Origin: Candidatus Fermentibacterota bacterium
GTDB taxonomy: Bacteria > JAFGKV01
Assembly: GCA_016928395.1 (NCBI GenBank)
Contig: JAFGKV010000125.1
Coordinates: forward strand, 1-8,218
Direction: 5' to 3'
Length of the DNA stretch: 8,218 nt
Positions 1-6,772 of this stretch are shown in pieces (position 1 is the stretch's first letter; each line of letters begins with the position of its first letter). Both the position numbers and the translations under genes were made by a program. The notes under the pieces are model-generated. The model saw only the letters and a list, made by a program, of their open reading frames with translations. It was not told the origin of the DNA and ran no database searches.

Positions 1-1
1 A

Positions 2-91
2 AGCGTCAACGGCTACATCCGGGATGGCCTGGGCTTCTCAGACGAAGCCCGCGGTCGTCTGGCCGACCTGCTGTTGGAGCCTGCCGGCTGA
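2..91 (+). CDS. C-terminal fragment of an unrecognised protein (5' end outside window)
   Basis: The frame is open from the window edge to a TGA at 89-91 and encodes 29 residues, beginning SVNGYIRDGLGF and ending LADLLLEPAG. Third codon positions are almost all G or C, like the real genes nearby, which supports true coding. The fragment looks like a soluble, partly helical C-terminus with no membrane segment. It is too short to assign to a family and I do not recognise it. It converges on the minus-strand operon with only 2 bp between the two stop codons, so any terminator for either unit must lie inside coding sequence. The other two plus frames are also open here but have poorer codon usage. 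Confidence 0.6.
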   Translation, partial: SVNGYIRDGLGFSDEARGRLADLLLEPAG

Positions 92-93
92 GT

Positions 94-1335
94 CTACTCG
101 CGGCGCAGCGCCTCCACGGGATGAAGGCGGGCGGCCATGAGCGCGGGATAGAGGCCGGCGATGATGCCGACCGATGCGGCGAACACCAGCGCCACGGGCA
201 CTGACCAGCCGACCACCCGGGCGGGGATGGGGCTGACCGACCCCACCAGAGTCGCCAACCCCGCACCGAACAGAAGGCCGATGAGGCCCCCTACCGAGGA
301 AAGCCCCGCCGCTTCGGACAGGAACTGCAGCACCAGAAACGCTCGAGTCGCTCCCATGGCTTTGCGCAGGCCTATCTCCTGGGTTCGCTCCGTCACCGAC
401 ACCAGCATGATGTTCATAATGCCGACGCCCCCGACCAGCAGGCTGATGGCGGCAACCCCGACCATGACGGCATAGACGCCGCCCATGATCTTGTAGTAGC
501 TCGACATGAGTGTCTCCTGGGTGGCAACGAAGAAGTCATTGTCTTCTGAAGCTTTGAGCCGCCGTATTCCCCGTAGGATGGTGATGGCGTCATTGAGGGC
601 CTGAGGGACGCGTTCGGTATCTACGGCCTGCACGGAAAGCGTGGCGTCGCCCTTGCCGAAGGCCTTGGTGTAGGAGGTGTACGGCATCAGCACGACGCTG
701 TCCATATCCTGCCCGAACATCTTGCCGCGTTCTTTCAGCACGCCGACTATCAGGAAGCTATGCCTGCCGACGGTGAGGTGCTTTCCGACCGGATCCAACC
801 CGGGAAACAGCCGGTCTCCCACTGTCGGGCCTATGACGCAGACGTTGCGGCGGCGCGCGTTCTCCTGTTCGGTGAAGAGGCGGCCCTGCGCCATCTTCAC
901 GTCGGAGATCTCCGCGAAGGACGAAGAAAGCCCTTTCACGAACACGTTGGATGCTTCCAGCTTCCCCGCCCGCACATCGTGGACATTGGTCACCGATGCC
1001 GACGCCCGTCTTATCCAGGGCGACGCTGCCTCCATGGCCCTGGCATCGGAGTCGGTCAGGTCGGGGTTCCGCTGGATCTTCAGGTATTCCTCGAACGACA
1101 CATTCCTGGTCATGGGATACTTCGAAACCAGAAAGGTGGCTGTTCCCATCTCCCGGATCGCGCTGGCAACGCTGGCATTGAGCCCCTGCACCACGGCCAG
1201 CATGGCGATCACCGTGGTTGCGCCGATGACCACGCCAAGAACCGTGAGCAGTGACCGCAGCTTGTTGGCCATGATGCCCGCCGCGGCCTGACGGAGACTC
1301 TCGGCTATGATGGCGAGGCGCGCGCCGCTACTCAT
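94..1335 (-). CDS. MacB-type ABC transporter permease (second of two)
   Basis: Inner-membrane permease of the MacB/FtsX-like family, 413 aa. Helix 1 is at about residues 27-52 (RSLLTVLGVVIGATTVIAML). A periplasmic MacB-type core domain follows at about 53-282. Helix 2 is at about 286-312, helix 3 about 338-365 and helix 4 about 377-398. The cytoplasmic loop after helix 2 carries the family motif SVTERTQEIGLRKAMGA (313-329), and the protein ends in the typical AARLHPVEALRRE. No ATPase domain is fused, so it must use the separate ATPase two genes upstream. I chose the ATG at 1335, which overlaps the previous gene's end by 8 nt. An in-frame ATG at 1347 would add four residues. Neither start has a clear Shine-Dalgarno sequence, which fits translational coupling. 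It is the last gene of the operon and a diverged paralogue of its neighbour. The substrate is unknown. Confidence 0.92.
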   Translation of the reverse strand: MSSGARLAIIAESLRQAAAGIMANKLRSLLTVLGVVIGATTVIAMLAVVQGLNASVASAIREMGTATFLVSKYPMTRNVSFEEYLKIQRNPDLTDSDARAMEAASPWIRRASASVTNVHDVRAGKLEASNVFVKGLSSSFAEISDVKMAQGRLFTEQENARRRNVCVIGPTVGDRLFPGLDPVGKHLTVGRHSFLIVGVLKERGKMFGQDMDSVVLMPYTSYTKAFGKGDATLSVQAVDTERVPQALNDAITILRGIRRLKASEDNDFFVATQETLMSSYYKIMGGVYAVMVGVAAISLLVGGVGIMNIMLVSVTERTQEIGLRKAMGATRAFLVLQFLSEAAGLSSVGGLIGLLFGAGLATLVGSVSPIPARVVGWSVPVALVFAASVGIIAGLYPALMAARLHPVEALRRE

Positions 1336-2551
1336 ACCACAACGCATCCACGGGGTTCAACCGGGCGGCGCGCACCGCGGGCAGCAGCCCGAAGCCGATC
1401 CCTACCACGGAGGAAAACGCCAGCCCCAGCACCACCGTGCCCGGCGTCACCGCCGCGTCCAGCGGGCTCACGGATCCGATGAGGGCGGCCAGACCAAGGC
1501 CGAGAGTCACCCCCGCTACGCCCCCTACCAGGCACAACAGCACCGCCTCAGCGAGGAACTGACCCCGGATATCCCGGCGACGCGCCCCCAATGCCTTGCG
1601 GATGCCGATCTCCCGGGTGCGTTCCGTGACGGACACCAGCATGATGTTCATGATGCCGATACCCCCCACCAGCAGCGAAAGGCCGCCGATACCCACCATG
1701 GCGGCGAAGATGGCGCCGGTCAGTTGTTTGAACTGCGTGATGAGCTGATCCGCAGTATTGAGCGCAAAATCGTCCGGTTCGCCCGGCCGGACTCCGCGGG
1801 TTCGCCGCAGCGCGATCCGGATCTCCTCCTTGGCGACCTCCGCCCTGTCGCGGGAGACTGGTTGCGCGGAGATGTTGACGCTTCGTTGCTTGCCAAAGTG
1901 GTTCTGGAATGTCGTAGCCGGGATTGCCACCAGGTTGTCCTGGCTTTCGCCGAAGATGGCGCCCCTTGTGGCGAGGACACCGATCACGTCGTACGTGCGG
2001 GATGCAATCTTGATGGTCTTGCCCCTCGGATCCTCCACGCCGAACAGGTCGCGCTGCACATCATGGCCGATCACGGCGACCCATCGTGCCCGGATTACAT
2101 CGGCATCCGTAAAAAAACGACCGCTGGCCACTGCGTAGTTCTCGATTCGAGGAAATGGCTCGCCGGTGCCGCAGACCGTCAGGGGGCCGACTGCTTTCTT
2201 CCGGTACCGAAGCTGCTGCCGGTCATAGATGGTCGGGGCTGCCGCTTTCACCGAGGGACAGCGCGCAACCGCCTCGCAGTCCTCCATTGTCAAGGGTTTC
2301 CGCGGTTTGCGCGTTCGGGGGCCGAACTGGATGCCCCAGTCGTAGAGGTTCACGCTTATCATGTCTGCGCCGATCGACTTGAACTGGCTCTCGACGGTGC
2401 GGTTCAAACCGTTGACCAATGCCTGCAGTGCAATCACCGTCGTGATGCCGATGACGATGCCCAGAATGGTAAGGAGCGAGCGCATGCGGTGCATGCGCAA
2501 TGCCACGTATGCCGTGCTGAGCCAGTCACCCCAGCCTGTAGCGAGACTCAC
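1328..2551 (-). CDS. MacB-type ABC transporter permease (first of two)
   Basis: Inner-membrane permease of the MacB/FtsX-like family, 407 aa. Helix 1 is at about residues 24-48 and the periplasmic core domain at about 50-272. Helices 2-4 are at about 278-308, 332-360 and 371-395. The conserved cytoplasmic stretch [17 protein letters not shown] is at 307-323, and the C-terminus [12 protein letters not shown] is typical of the family. The start is GTG, whose last two bases belong to the ATPase stop (GTGA, 4 nt overlap). An AGAGGA Shine-Dalgarno lies about 9 nt upstream, inside the ATPase gene. Around the helix 2/loop motif it matches the second permease at 24 of 29 residues, while the periplasmic domains differ much more. 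The pair therefore probably forms a heterodimer, in contrast to homodimeric MacB. This pairing is inference. Confidence 0.93.
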   Translation of the reverse strand: MSLATGWGDWLSTAYVALRMHRMRSLLTILGIVIGITTVIALQALVNGLNRTVESQFKSIGADMISVNLYDWGIQFGPRTRKPRKPLTMEDCEAVARCPSVKAAAPTIYDRQQLRYRKKAVGPLTVCGTGEPFPRIENYAVASGRFFTDADVIRARWVAVIGHDVQRDLFGVEDPRGKTIKIASRTYDVIGVLATRGAIFGESQDNLVAIPATTFQNHFGKQRSVNISAQPVSRDRAEVAKEEIRIALRRTRGVRPGEPDDFALNTADQLITQFKQLTGAIFAAMVGIGGLSLLVGGIGIMNIMLVSVTERTREIGIRKALGARRRDIRGQFLAEAVLLCLVGGVAGVTLGLGLAALIGSVSPLDAAVTPGTVVLGLAFSSVVGIGFGLLPAVRAARLNPVDALWYE

Positions 2552-3240
2552 GCCGCGCGATCCTCTGCAATCTTGCCGTCCACCAACCGGACGATTCTCC
2601 GTGCCTCGGCCGCCACCGTGGCGTCATGGGTCACCACAATCAGGGTATTGCCATCGTCGGAAAGACTGCGGAACAAGGCCAGGATCTCCACGCCTGTCTT
2701 CGTGTCCAGATTGCCTGTGGGCTCATCGGCCAGGATGATGCTGGGGTTAGTGACCAGAGCGCGGGCCACTGCCACGCGCTGGCGCTGGCCGCCGGACAGC
2801 TCAGCAGGCTTGTGATGCATCCGATCCGCCAGCCCCACCTGCTCCAACACCCGTGCGGCCCGCTGGCGTCGGTCTCGTGCCGAGACGCCGCCATAGACCA
2901 GCGGCAGCTCGACATTGGCCTGGGCTGTGGCGCGGGGAAGGAGATTGAAGGTCTGGAACACGAACCCGATCTTGCGGTTGCGGATGGCGGCCAGTTGATC
3001 ATCATTGAGGCCCGATACATCCTGCTTTTCAAAGAAGTAGGCGCCCTGACTCGGCACGTCCAGACATCCGATGATGTTCATGAGCGTCGACTTGCCCGAG
3101 CCCGAAGGCCCCATGATGGCCACGTATTCGCGGGGTTCAATGACGACATCCACGCCGCGCAGGGCGTGTACCGGCACTTGTCCCACCATATACGTTTTGT
3201 GGATACCCTGCAAATCGATCAGCCGGGAGTTGGAGGTCAT
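2548..3240 (-). CDS. ABC transporter ATP-binding protein (MacB/LolD family)
   Basis: Cytoplasmic ATPase, 230 aa, the usual length for stand-alone LolD/MacB-type nucleotide-binding subunits. All catalytic elements are present: Walker [10 protein letters not shown] (44-52), Q-loop Gln96 ([10 protein letters not shown]), ABC signature [15 protein letters not shown] (148-162), Walker B IILADEPT (168-175), D-loop GNLDT (176-180) and switch His205 (VTHD). The [19 protein letters not shown] segment and the short C-terminus are typical of the subfamily that drives lipoprotein release and macrolide or peptide efflux through mechanotransmission. The ATG start overlaps the membrane fusion protein stop as ATGA. 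Two ATPase copies probably serve the two downstream permeases. Family membership is clear, but the substrate is not. Confidence 0.96.
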   Translation of the reverse strand: MTSNSRLIDLQGIHKTYMVGQVPVHALRGVDVVIEPREYVAIMGPSGSGKSTLMNIIGCLDVPSQGAYFFEKQDVSGLNDDQLAAIRNRKIGFVFQTFNLLPRATAQANVELPLVYGGVSARDRRQRAARVLEQVGLADRMHHKPAELSGGQRQRVAVARALVTNPSIILADEPTGNLDTKTGVEILALFRSLSDDGNTLIVVTHDATVAAEARRIVRLVDGKIAEDRAA

Positions 3241-4472
3241 TTCTTCGCCTCTTTGGTGATCTTCACCTTCGTGCCAGCTCTCAAGTCCCGCAACGTCTCG
3301 AAGGGGCCGATGATGACCGTTGCATCAGGATCGAGTCCCCCATGTACCTCGACGTACTGCTCTCCGGAAATGCCCGTTTCCAGAGGCCGGAATCGGGCCT
3401 TGCGATTCACAACTGTGTAGACCCCCTCCTGCTCAGGCGGCTTCCGATCCGGGTTTACCTCAGGTTCCTTCTCTCCCCGCTCTTTGCGCTCCTCCTTCTC
3501 TGGGTCCCGCACGACGAGGCTGGAGATGGGAACCGAGAGCACGCTGTCGCGCCGGGCGGTTTCGATACGCGCGGTGCCGGTCATTCCGGGACGAACCCCC
3601 GCGAATGACTCTGTAAGCAGCACCACCACGGGAAACACGGTTACCTCCTGGGGAGTGCCCCGGTTCTTGATGGTGGCGCTGGAGCTGACAGAGGTGACCA
3701 CGGCCTTCAGACTGGTGTCGGGGAATGCATCCAGCTCGACTCTGGCCGCGAGACCCAGGCGCATGTCCACCACCTCGGTCTCGTCTACTTCGACCTCGGC
3801 TTCCATGGTGTCCATGGCGGCGATCTGGATGAGCACCGTGCCTGGATTGTTCATGGTGCCGACCACCGCCATCTCCCCCTCCTCCACATTCACCTTGCTC
3901 ACGGTGCCGTCCATAGGGGAGAGGAAGGTGGTTCGCGACAAGATATCCGTCGCACTGGCCAGCACCGCGTCGGCCCTGGTGACATTGCGGGTGGCTGCGG
4001 TTCGCTGGGCGGCCAAGACCTCCACCTGCGTCTTCTGCCGGTCCAGCACTTCCGGCGAGACCAAGTCTTTCTCAAATAGACGCTGCAGCCGTTCCAGTTC
4101 CTCTCGACCCTGCCGGAGCTGGGCAGCGCTCTGCTCCAGCGCGGCGCGCGCCTGGTCAAGCTCGGCGCGGGAGCGATTGACCTGGGCCTCGTATTGCACC
4201 GGGTCGAGCTGGAGCAGGAACTGGCCCCGTGTGACCCGCTCGCCCTCCTTGACCGCGATGGCGGTGACCCGGCCCATGGCGTCGGCACTCAGCTTGACTT
4301 CGGTGGACGGGCGGACCCGGGCAGGCCCCGACACCTCAGACACGAGCGTGCGGCACGCCGCTGTTTCAGTACGCACCTTGACGGCCTTGCCCTTGCCTTT
4401 AACCACCGCCTGGGAAATGCTGCTCACTACAACGAGGCCGACCACGCCGATGACGATCCAGCGCTTCTTCAT
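3237..4472 (-). CDS. HlyD/MacA-like periplasmic membrane fusion protein
   Basis: Periplasmic adaptor, 411 aa, linking the ABC permeases to the outer-membrane channel. A positively charged MKKRW start and an uncleaved anchor helix (about 5-22) hold it in the inner membrane. A lipoyl-like half follows at about 55-92 ([19 protein letters not shown]). An alpha-hairpin coiled coil spans about 93-180, rich in Ala, Gln, Glu and Arg. The second lipoyl half is at about 181-217 ([18 protein letters not shown]), then a beta-barrel at about 222-305, with a membrane-proximal domain up to the C-terminus. An unusual run of nearly all charged residues and prolines (about 322-350, [15 protein letters not shown] onward) interrupts the barrel/membrane-proximal region. 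The ATG overlaps the TolC-like gene stop (ATGA), and a GGGGGA motif lies 8 nt upstream. It resembles MacA, but also other HlyD-family adaptors. Confidence 0.93.
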   Translation of the reverse strand: MKKRWIVIGVVGLVVVSSISQAVVKGKGKAVKVRTETAACRTLVSEVSGPARVRPSTEVKLSADAMGRVTAIAVKEGERVTRGQFLLQLDPVQYEAQVNRSRAELDQARAALEQSAAQLRQGREELERLQRLFEKDLVSPEVLDRQKTQVEVLAAQRTAATRNVTRADAVLASATDILSRTTFLSPMDGTVSKVNVEEGEMAVVGTMNNPGTVLIQIAAMDTMEAEVEVDETEVVDMRLGLAARVELDAFPDTSLKAVVTSVSSSATIKNRGTPQEVTVFPVVVLLTESFAGVRPGMTGTARIETARRDSVLSVPISSLVVRDPEKEERKERGEKEPEVNPDRKPPEQEGVYTVVNRKARFRPLETGISGEQYVEVHGGLDPDATVIIGPFETLRDLRAGTKVKITKEAKK

Positions 4473-5758
4473 TGCACATCCCCCAGCCGGCCTCTGGCCT
4501 CGGCCAGCCCGACGTCGGCGATGCGCACCGCGAAGGTGGCCTCCACCAGGTTCACCCTGGCCCGCTCCAGCGCCAGCTTGGAATCACCCAAGTCCACAAA
4601 GGAGAGAGAGCCCAAGGTGTACTTCTCCTCGGCAAGGCGGTACTCCTCCTCAGCCAGTTCCAGCGCCATCTGGGCAACCTCTCGCTGCGCCAGGGCCTCG
4701 GCGAGCCCCTGGTGCTGTACTTGCGCGGCATGGCGCAGGGACAGCCGTGCCTCTTCCAGGGCGATATCCGCATCTTTTGCACGGGCCTTGGCTGTCTGGA
4801 GTTGGCCCTTGGTGCTGAACCCATCGAACAGCCGCATGCTGACGGTGAGCCCGATCTTCCAGTAGTCGAAGTCGCGAAACTCGTCGTTGCTCTCCGGCAG
4901 CTCAACGTCGCTCCAGCCATAGCTGGCAGAACCGGTGAGCCAGGGGTAGCGTGTGGCCCGGGCCGCGGTGACGTTCTTGTTCGCGCTCAGTGCATTCTCC
5001 TGGGCCGCCCGCAACGACGGGTGGGATTCCACGTCAGCCAGGCAGGCATCGAGATCGGGCACCTCGGGAAGGCCAACGAGCGGTTCTTGGAGCGTGAACA
5101 GGCTGCCCGGCTCCATCCCCACGGCCAGCAGCAACGCATTCTTGCCGGTCGAGACTTCGTTCTGACGGCGCATGCGCTCCATCCTGTCGGTGTAGAGCTG
5201 TACCTTGGCCCGCAGGACCTCCTGTCGCGAGGCCGAGCCTATGGTTTCCCTCGCCTGGGCCCGTTCCAGAAGCCGAGTGGCCACCGCCTCGGCTTCGGTA
5301 GCCACGGCGAGCAGGGCCTCGGCTCTGAGCACGGCAAAGAAGCGGCTTGCGACATCCTGCGCGACGGAGCTAAGGGTTGCCTGGTAGCTGTGCTGTGCGG
5401 CGCTGACACCGGCCGATGCGGCGCCCAGAGTAGCCCACGAGGACCATCCATCGAACAGCGACTGCTGGAGCTGAAGCCCCGCCGAGTAACGGTTGCGGGA
5501 TATCTTGAACTGATCCTGGTAGAAACTGACCTGCTCCGACGAATACCGGCTGGCATCGCTGTAGACTGACAGGCTTGGCAGCACGCCAGAGAGCGCCCGG
5601 GTGCGCGTCCCCCGGGCCGATGCGATACCGGTCTTCGCCTTCTGGGCCGTCGGGTTGTGCCGTGCGGCCATGGCAATGCAGTCATCCAGGGTCCAGACCG
5701 CCGGGTCTTGGGGGGAGCCTCCGACTAAGGCCGTGATCAGCACAAGGCTAATGAGCAC
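4469..5758 (-). CDS. TolC-like outer-membrane efflux protein
   Basis: Outer-membrane channel of the OEP/TolC family, 429 aa, in the normal range. The N-terminus MLISLVLITALVGG is a short signal peptide, although it lacks the usual Lys or Arg. The mature part starts near residue 15-20 and opens with the family hallmark WTLDDCIAMAARHNP (22-36). The two repeats of the fold are visible: LQQSLFDGW (97-105) in the first half and VSMRLFDGF (306-314) in the second, each followed by long Ala/Gln/Glu/Arg-rich helices. No lipobox is present, so it is TolC-like rather than an OprM-type lipoprotein. The start is GTG, preceded 7 nt upstream by a near-perfect AGGAGG. The gene overlaps the upstream metallo-beta-lactamase gene by 11 nt and the downstream adaptor by 4 nt. 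Confidence 0.93.
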   Translation of the reverse strand: MLISLVLITALVGGSPQDPAVWTLDDCIAMAARHNPTAQKAKTGIASARGTRTRALSGVLPSLSVYSDASRYSSEQVSFYQDQFKISRNRYSAGLQLQQSLFDGWSSWATLGAASAGVSAAQHSYQATLSSVAQDVASRFFAVLRAEALLAVATEAEAVATRLLERAQARETIGSASRQEVLRAKVQLYTDRMERMRRQNEVSTGKNALLLAVGMEPGSLFTLQEPLVGLPEVPDLDACLADVESHPSLRAAQENALSANKNVTAARATRYPWLTGSASYGWSDVELPESNDEFRDFDYWKIGLTVSMRLFDGFSTKGQLQTAKARAKDADIALEEARLSLRHAAQVQHQGLAEALAQREVAQMALELAEEEYRLAEEKYTLGSLSFVDLGDSKLALERARVNLVEATFAVRIADVGLAEARGRLGDVQ

Positions 5759-6647
5759 GACGCCACCTCCTCATTCGTTCAGCCATATCAGCCTCTCTCC
5801 GTTGGGTGCAGCTATGCGGGGTGCGGGATATCAGGGAAATCCCGCCACGATCTAACGTCAAAATCACCGTGCCGTCACGGTGTGTATCGATCAGCCGAAC
5901 CTCGGCCGTCAGACGCGTGACGCGGGAATCGGGGAGTTCCCAGGGGTTAGGACCCACGGGCACCAGCACCCACTCTGGCTTCACCGCGTCCCAGAATCCC
6001 CGCGCGATCACATCCCCATGATGGGGGGCGACGAGGATGCCGGACCTCAGGCGTTGTCCCCACCTCGTTGCCAGGGCTTCTTGAGTATGAACACCGATGT
6101 CGGCGGGAAGAAGCACCCGGTGAGTCCCCAGGGTCAGGCTCACCGCCATGCTTGATTCGTTCAGGTTTTCGGTGAGTGTGTCGGGATGGAGCACCTGGAG
6201 CTGGAGGGAACCGACCGCGAGCGAATCACCCGCACGCGCCTGCCGGTAGGGCACGCCGCCCAAGGACCGCCAGAACAGCGAATCAAAGCTGGCGTGACCT
6301 TGGGGAACATTGCCTATCACGAGCCCGACGGGGAAGCGCTTCTGCAGGAGCACGGCCAGGCCCTCGATATGGTCACCATGGCCGTGGGAGGCGACCATGA
6401 GGGCGAGACTGTCAATCCCGGCCTGGGCCAAGGCGGTTCTCACCAGAGGGGCCTCCTCCCGGTAGCCACCGTCGAACAGAATCGCGGTGCCGTCACTATC
6501 CTGCGCCAGGATGGACAGGCCGTATCCCACATCAATGAGAGTAAGCCGATACGATTCTCCCCCGGCCGCCAATGGGATCGCGAGGAGGAGGGTAGAGATC
6601 AGTTGCGTCACGCGACGCGATAGTGTAGCGTACGGCAAGTGTCGCAA
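5748..6647 (-). CDS. Exported ComEC/Rec2-like metallo-beta-lactamase-fold hydrolase
   Basis: Predicted metal-dependent hydrolase of the MBL fold, 299 aa from the chosen start. Residues 13-30 (VTQLISTLLLAIPLAAGG) after basic residues look like a Sec signal peptide, so it probably acts in the periplasm or outside the cell. It has FDGG (59-62), the metal motif SHGHGDHIEG (87-96; His88, His90, Asp92, His93), NLNESSMAVSL (161-171), LLPADIG (179-185, candidate Asp183) and PHHG (208-211). This order matches the C-terminal domain of ComEC and stand-alone ComEC-like MBL proteins, some of which are nucleases. There is no competence membrane domain. I chose a TTG start because AGGAG lies 5 nt upstream. 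A longer TTG start at 6695 and a GTG at 6611 are possible. The GTG overlaps the stop of a small upstream ORF as GTGA. The substrate is unknown. Confidence 0.85.
   Translation of the reverse strand: MRHLPYATLSRRVTQLISTLLLAIPLAAGGESYRLTLIDVGYGLSILAQDSDGTAILFDGGYREEAPLVRTALAQAGIDSLALMVASHGHGDHIEGLAVLLQKRFPVGLVIGNVPQGHASFDSLFWRSLGGVPYRQARAGDSLAVGSLQLQVLHPDTLTENLNESSMAVSLTLGTHRVLLPADIGVHTQEALATRWGQRLRSGILVAPHHGDVIARGFWDAVKPEWVLVPVGPNPWELPDSRVTRLTAEVRLIDTHRDGTVILTLDRGGISLISRTPHSCTQRREADMAERMRRWRRAH
5766..5771 (-). promoter_or_regulatory. Strong ribosome binding site for the TolC-like gene
   Basis: On the minus strand AGGAGG lies 7 nt before the GTG at 5758. It fixes this GTG as the start although it falls inside the upstream gene. 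The same bases encode Arg-Arg near the C-terminus of the metallo-beta-lactamase protein (MRRWRR), so the end of that protein is constrained by the signal. Confidence 0.8.
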
Positions 6648-6727
6648 GGGTACTCCTGGGATTCGGCGGAATTGTTGTGGCACGAGGTCTCGCAAGCATA
6701 TACCCCGCCGCGTGTCGTGTCATTCAT
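6608..6727 (-). CDS. Small four-cysteine protein, candidate zinc-ribbon-like (39 aa)
   Basis: An ATG at 6727 opens a 39-codon frame ending in TGA at 6610-6608. The start has a very good Shine-Dalgarno, AAGGAGAGAGG, ending 6 nt upstream. The product contains GVYACETSCHNN (residues 8-19) and YPCDTCRTLHY (26-36), so Cys12, Cys16, Cys28 and Cys31 form CxxxC-x11-CxxC. His17 and His35 sit near the two knuckles. This layout suggests a minimal zinc-binding or redox protein, though I know no family by name. The stop forms a GTGA overlap with an in-frame GTG (6611) of the metallo-beta-lactamase gene, the same junction style as most of the operon. Against it: short length, a 40-nt overlap with the TTG-start version of the next gene, and a candidate -10 box lying on its ATG. 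Existence is an inference from these signals. Confidence 0.5.
   Translation of the reverse strand: MNDTTRGGVYACETSCHNNSAESQEYPCDTCRTLHYRVA
6653..6657 (-). promoter_or_regulatory. Ribosome binding site deciding the TTG start of the MBL gene
   Basis: AGGAG on the minus strand ends 5 nt before the TTG at 6647. No other in-frame start of this gene has a comparable motif. If the small upstream ORF is translated, these same bases are codons for Gln-Glu in it, and ribosomes crossing it would compete with initiation here. Confidence 0.55.
6675..6702 (+). promoter_or_regulatory. Possible sigma70-type promoter for the rluB-like gene
   Basis: TTGTGG at 6675-6680 and CATATA at 6697-6702 are spaced by 16 bp. 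TATACC at 6699-6704 with an 18 bp spacer is an alternative -10. Transcription would begin near 6709-6711, giving a leader of about 60 nt. The match is moderate and lies within the small ORF on the opposite strand. This is a reading of consensus only. Confidence 0.3.
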
Positions 6728-6755
6728 GATAGACCTCTCTCCTTCTGACGCACAA
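6726..6755 (-). promoter_or_regulatory. Possible sigma70-type promoter for the efflux operon
   Basis: On the minus strand TTGTGC (6755-6750) and TATCAT (6731-6726) are separated by 18 bp, and TATCAT matches the -10 consensus at five of six positions. The start point would be near 6719, leaving about 70 nt of leader before the TTG at 6647. The -10 box overlaps the ATG of the 39-codon ORF, so this promoter and translation of that ORF from the same transcript exclude each other. Confidence 0.35.
6734..6744 (-). promoter_or_regulatory. Strong ribosome binding site for the 39-codon ORF
   Basis: AAGGAGAGAGG ends 6 nt before the ATG at 6727. A signal of this quality in the short divergent region is the main reason to treat the small ORF as real. 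It would be useless on a transcript starting near 6719, so it implies transcription from further upstream. Confidence 0.5.
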
Positions 6756-6772
6756 AGGGGCAGGTTGGTTCC

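Noticed and set aside
31-50. Perfect 7-bp inverted repeat as an intrinsic terminator
   Set aside because: No T-run follows on either strand and it lies inside a coding region, so it was not annotated as a terminator. It is kept only as an observation.
1307-2815. A 502-codon open frame on the plus strand
   Set aside because: It lies antisense to the permease and ATPase genes. The product is rich in His, Gln and Arg with no recognisable domain, while the opposite strand has complete family motifs. It is a high-GC shadow.
3484-4818. A 444-codon plus-strand frame rich in Ser, Thr and Arg
   Set aside because: It is antisense to the adaptor and TolC-like genes, is low complexity, and crosses the boundary of two well-supported genes.
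94-5758. Naming the pump macAB-tolC and assigning macrolide export
   Set aside because: The family is right, but the permeases are split from the ATPase and duplicated, and the substrate cannot be read from sequence.
5748-6647. Calling the MBL gene comEC or a beta-lactamase
   Set aside because: It lacks the ComEC membrane and competence domains. Its motif context (PADIG, PHHG) is ComEC-like rather than that of antibiotic-hydrolysing class B enzymes, so no symbol or resistance role is claimed.
6532-6723. A 63-codon minus-strand frame overlapping the small cysteine ORF and the MBL start
   Set aside because: Its ATG at 6723 lies 4 nt after the ATG at 6727 but in another frame, with poorer spacing to the ribosome site. 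The product has no motif and it runs through the MBL signal peptide region.
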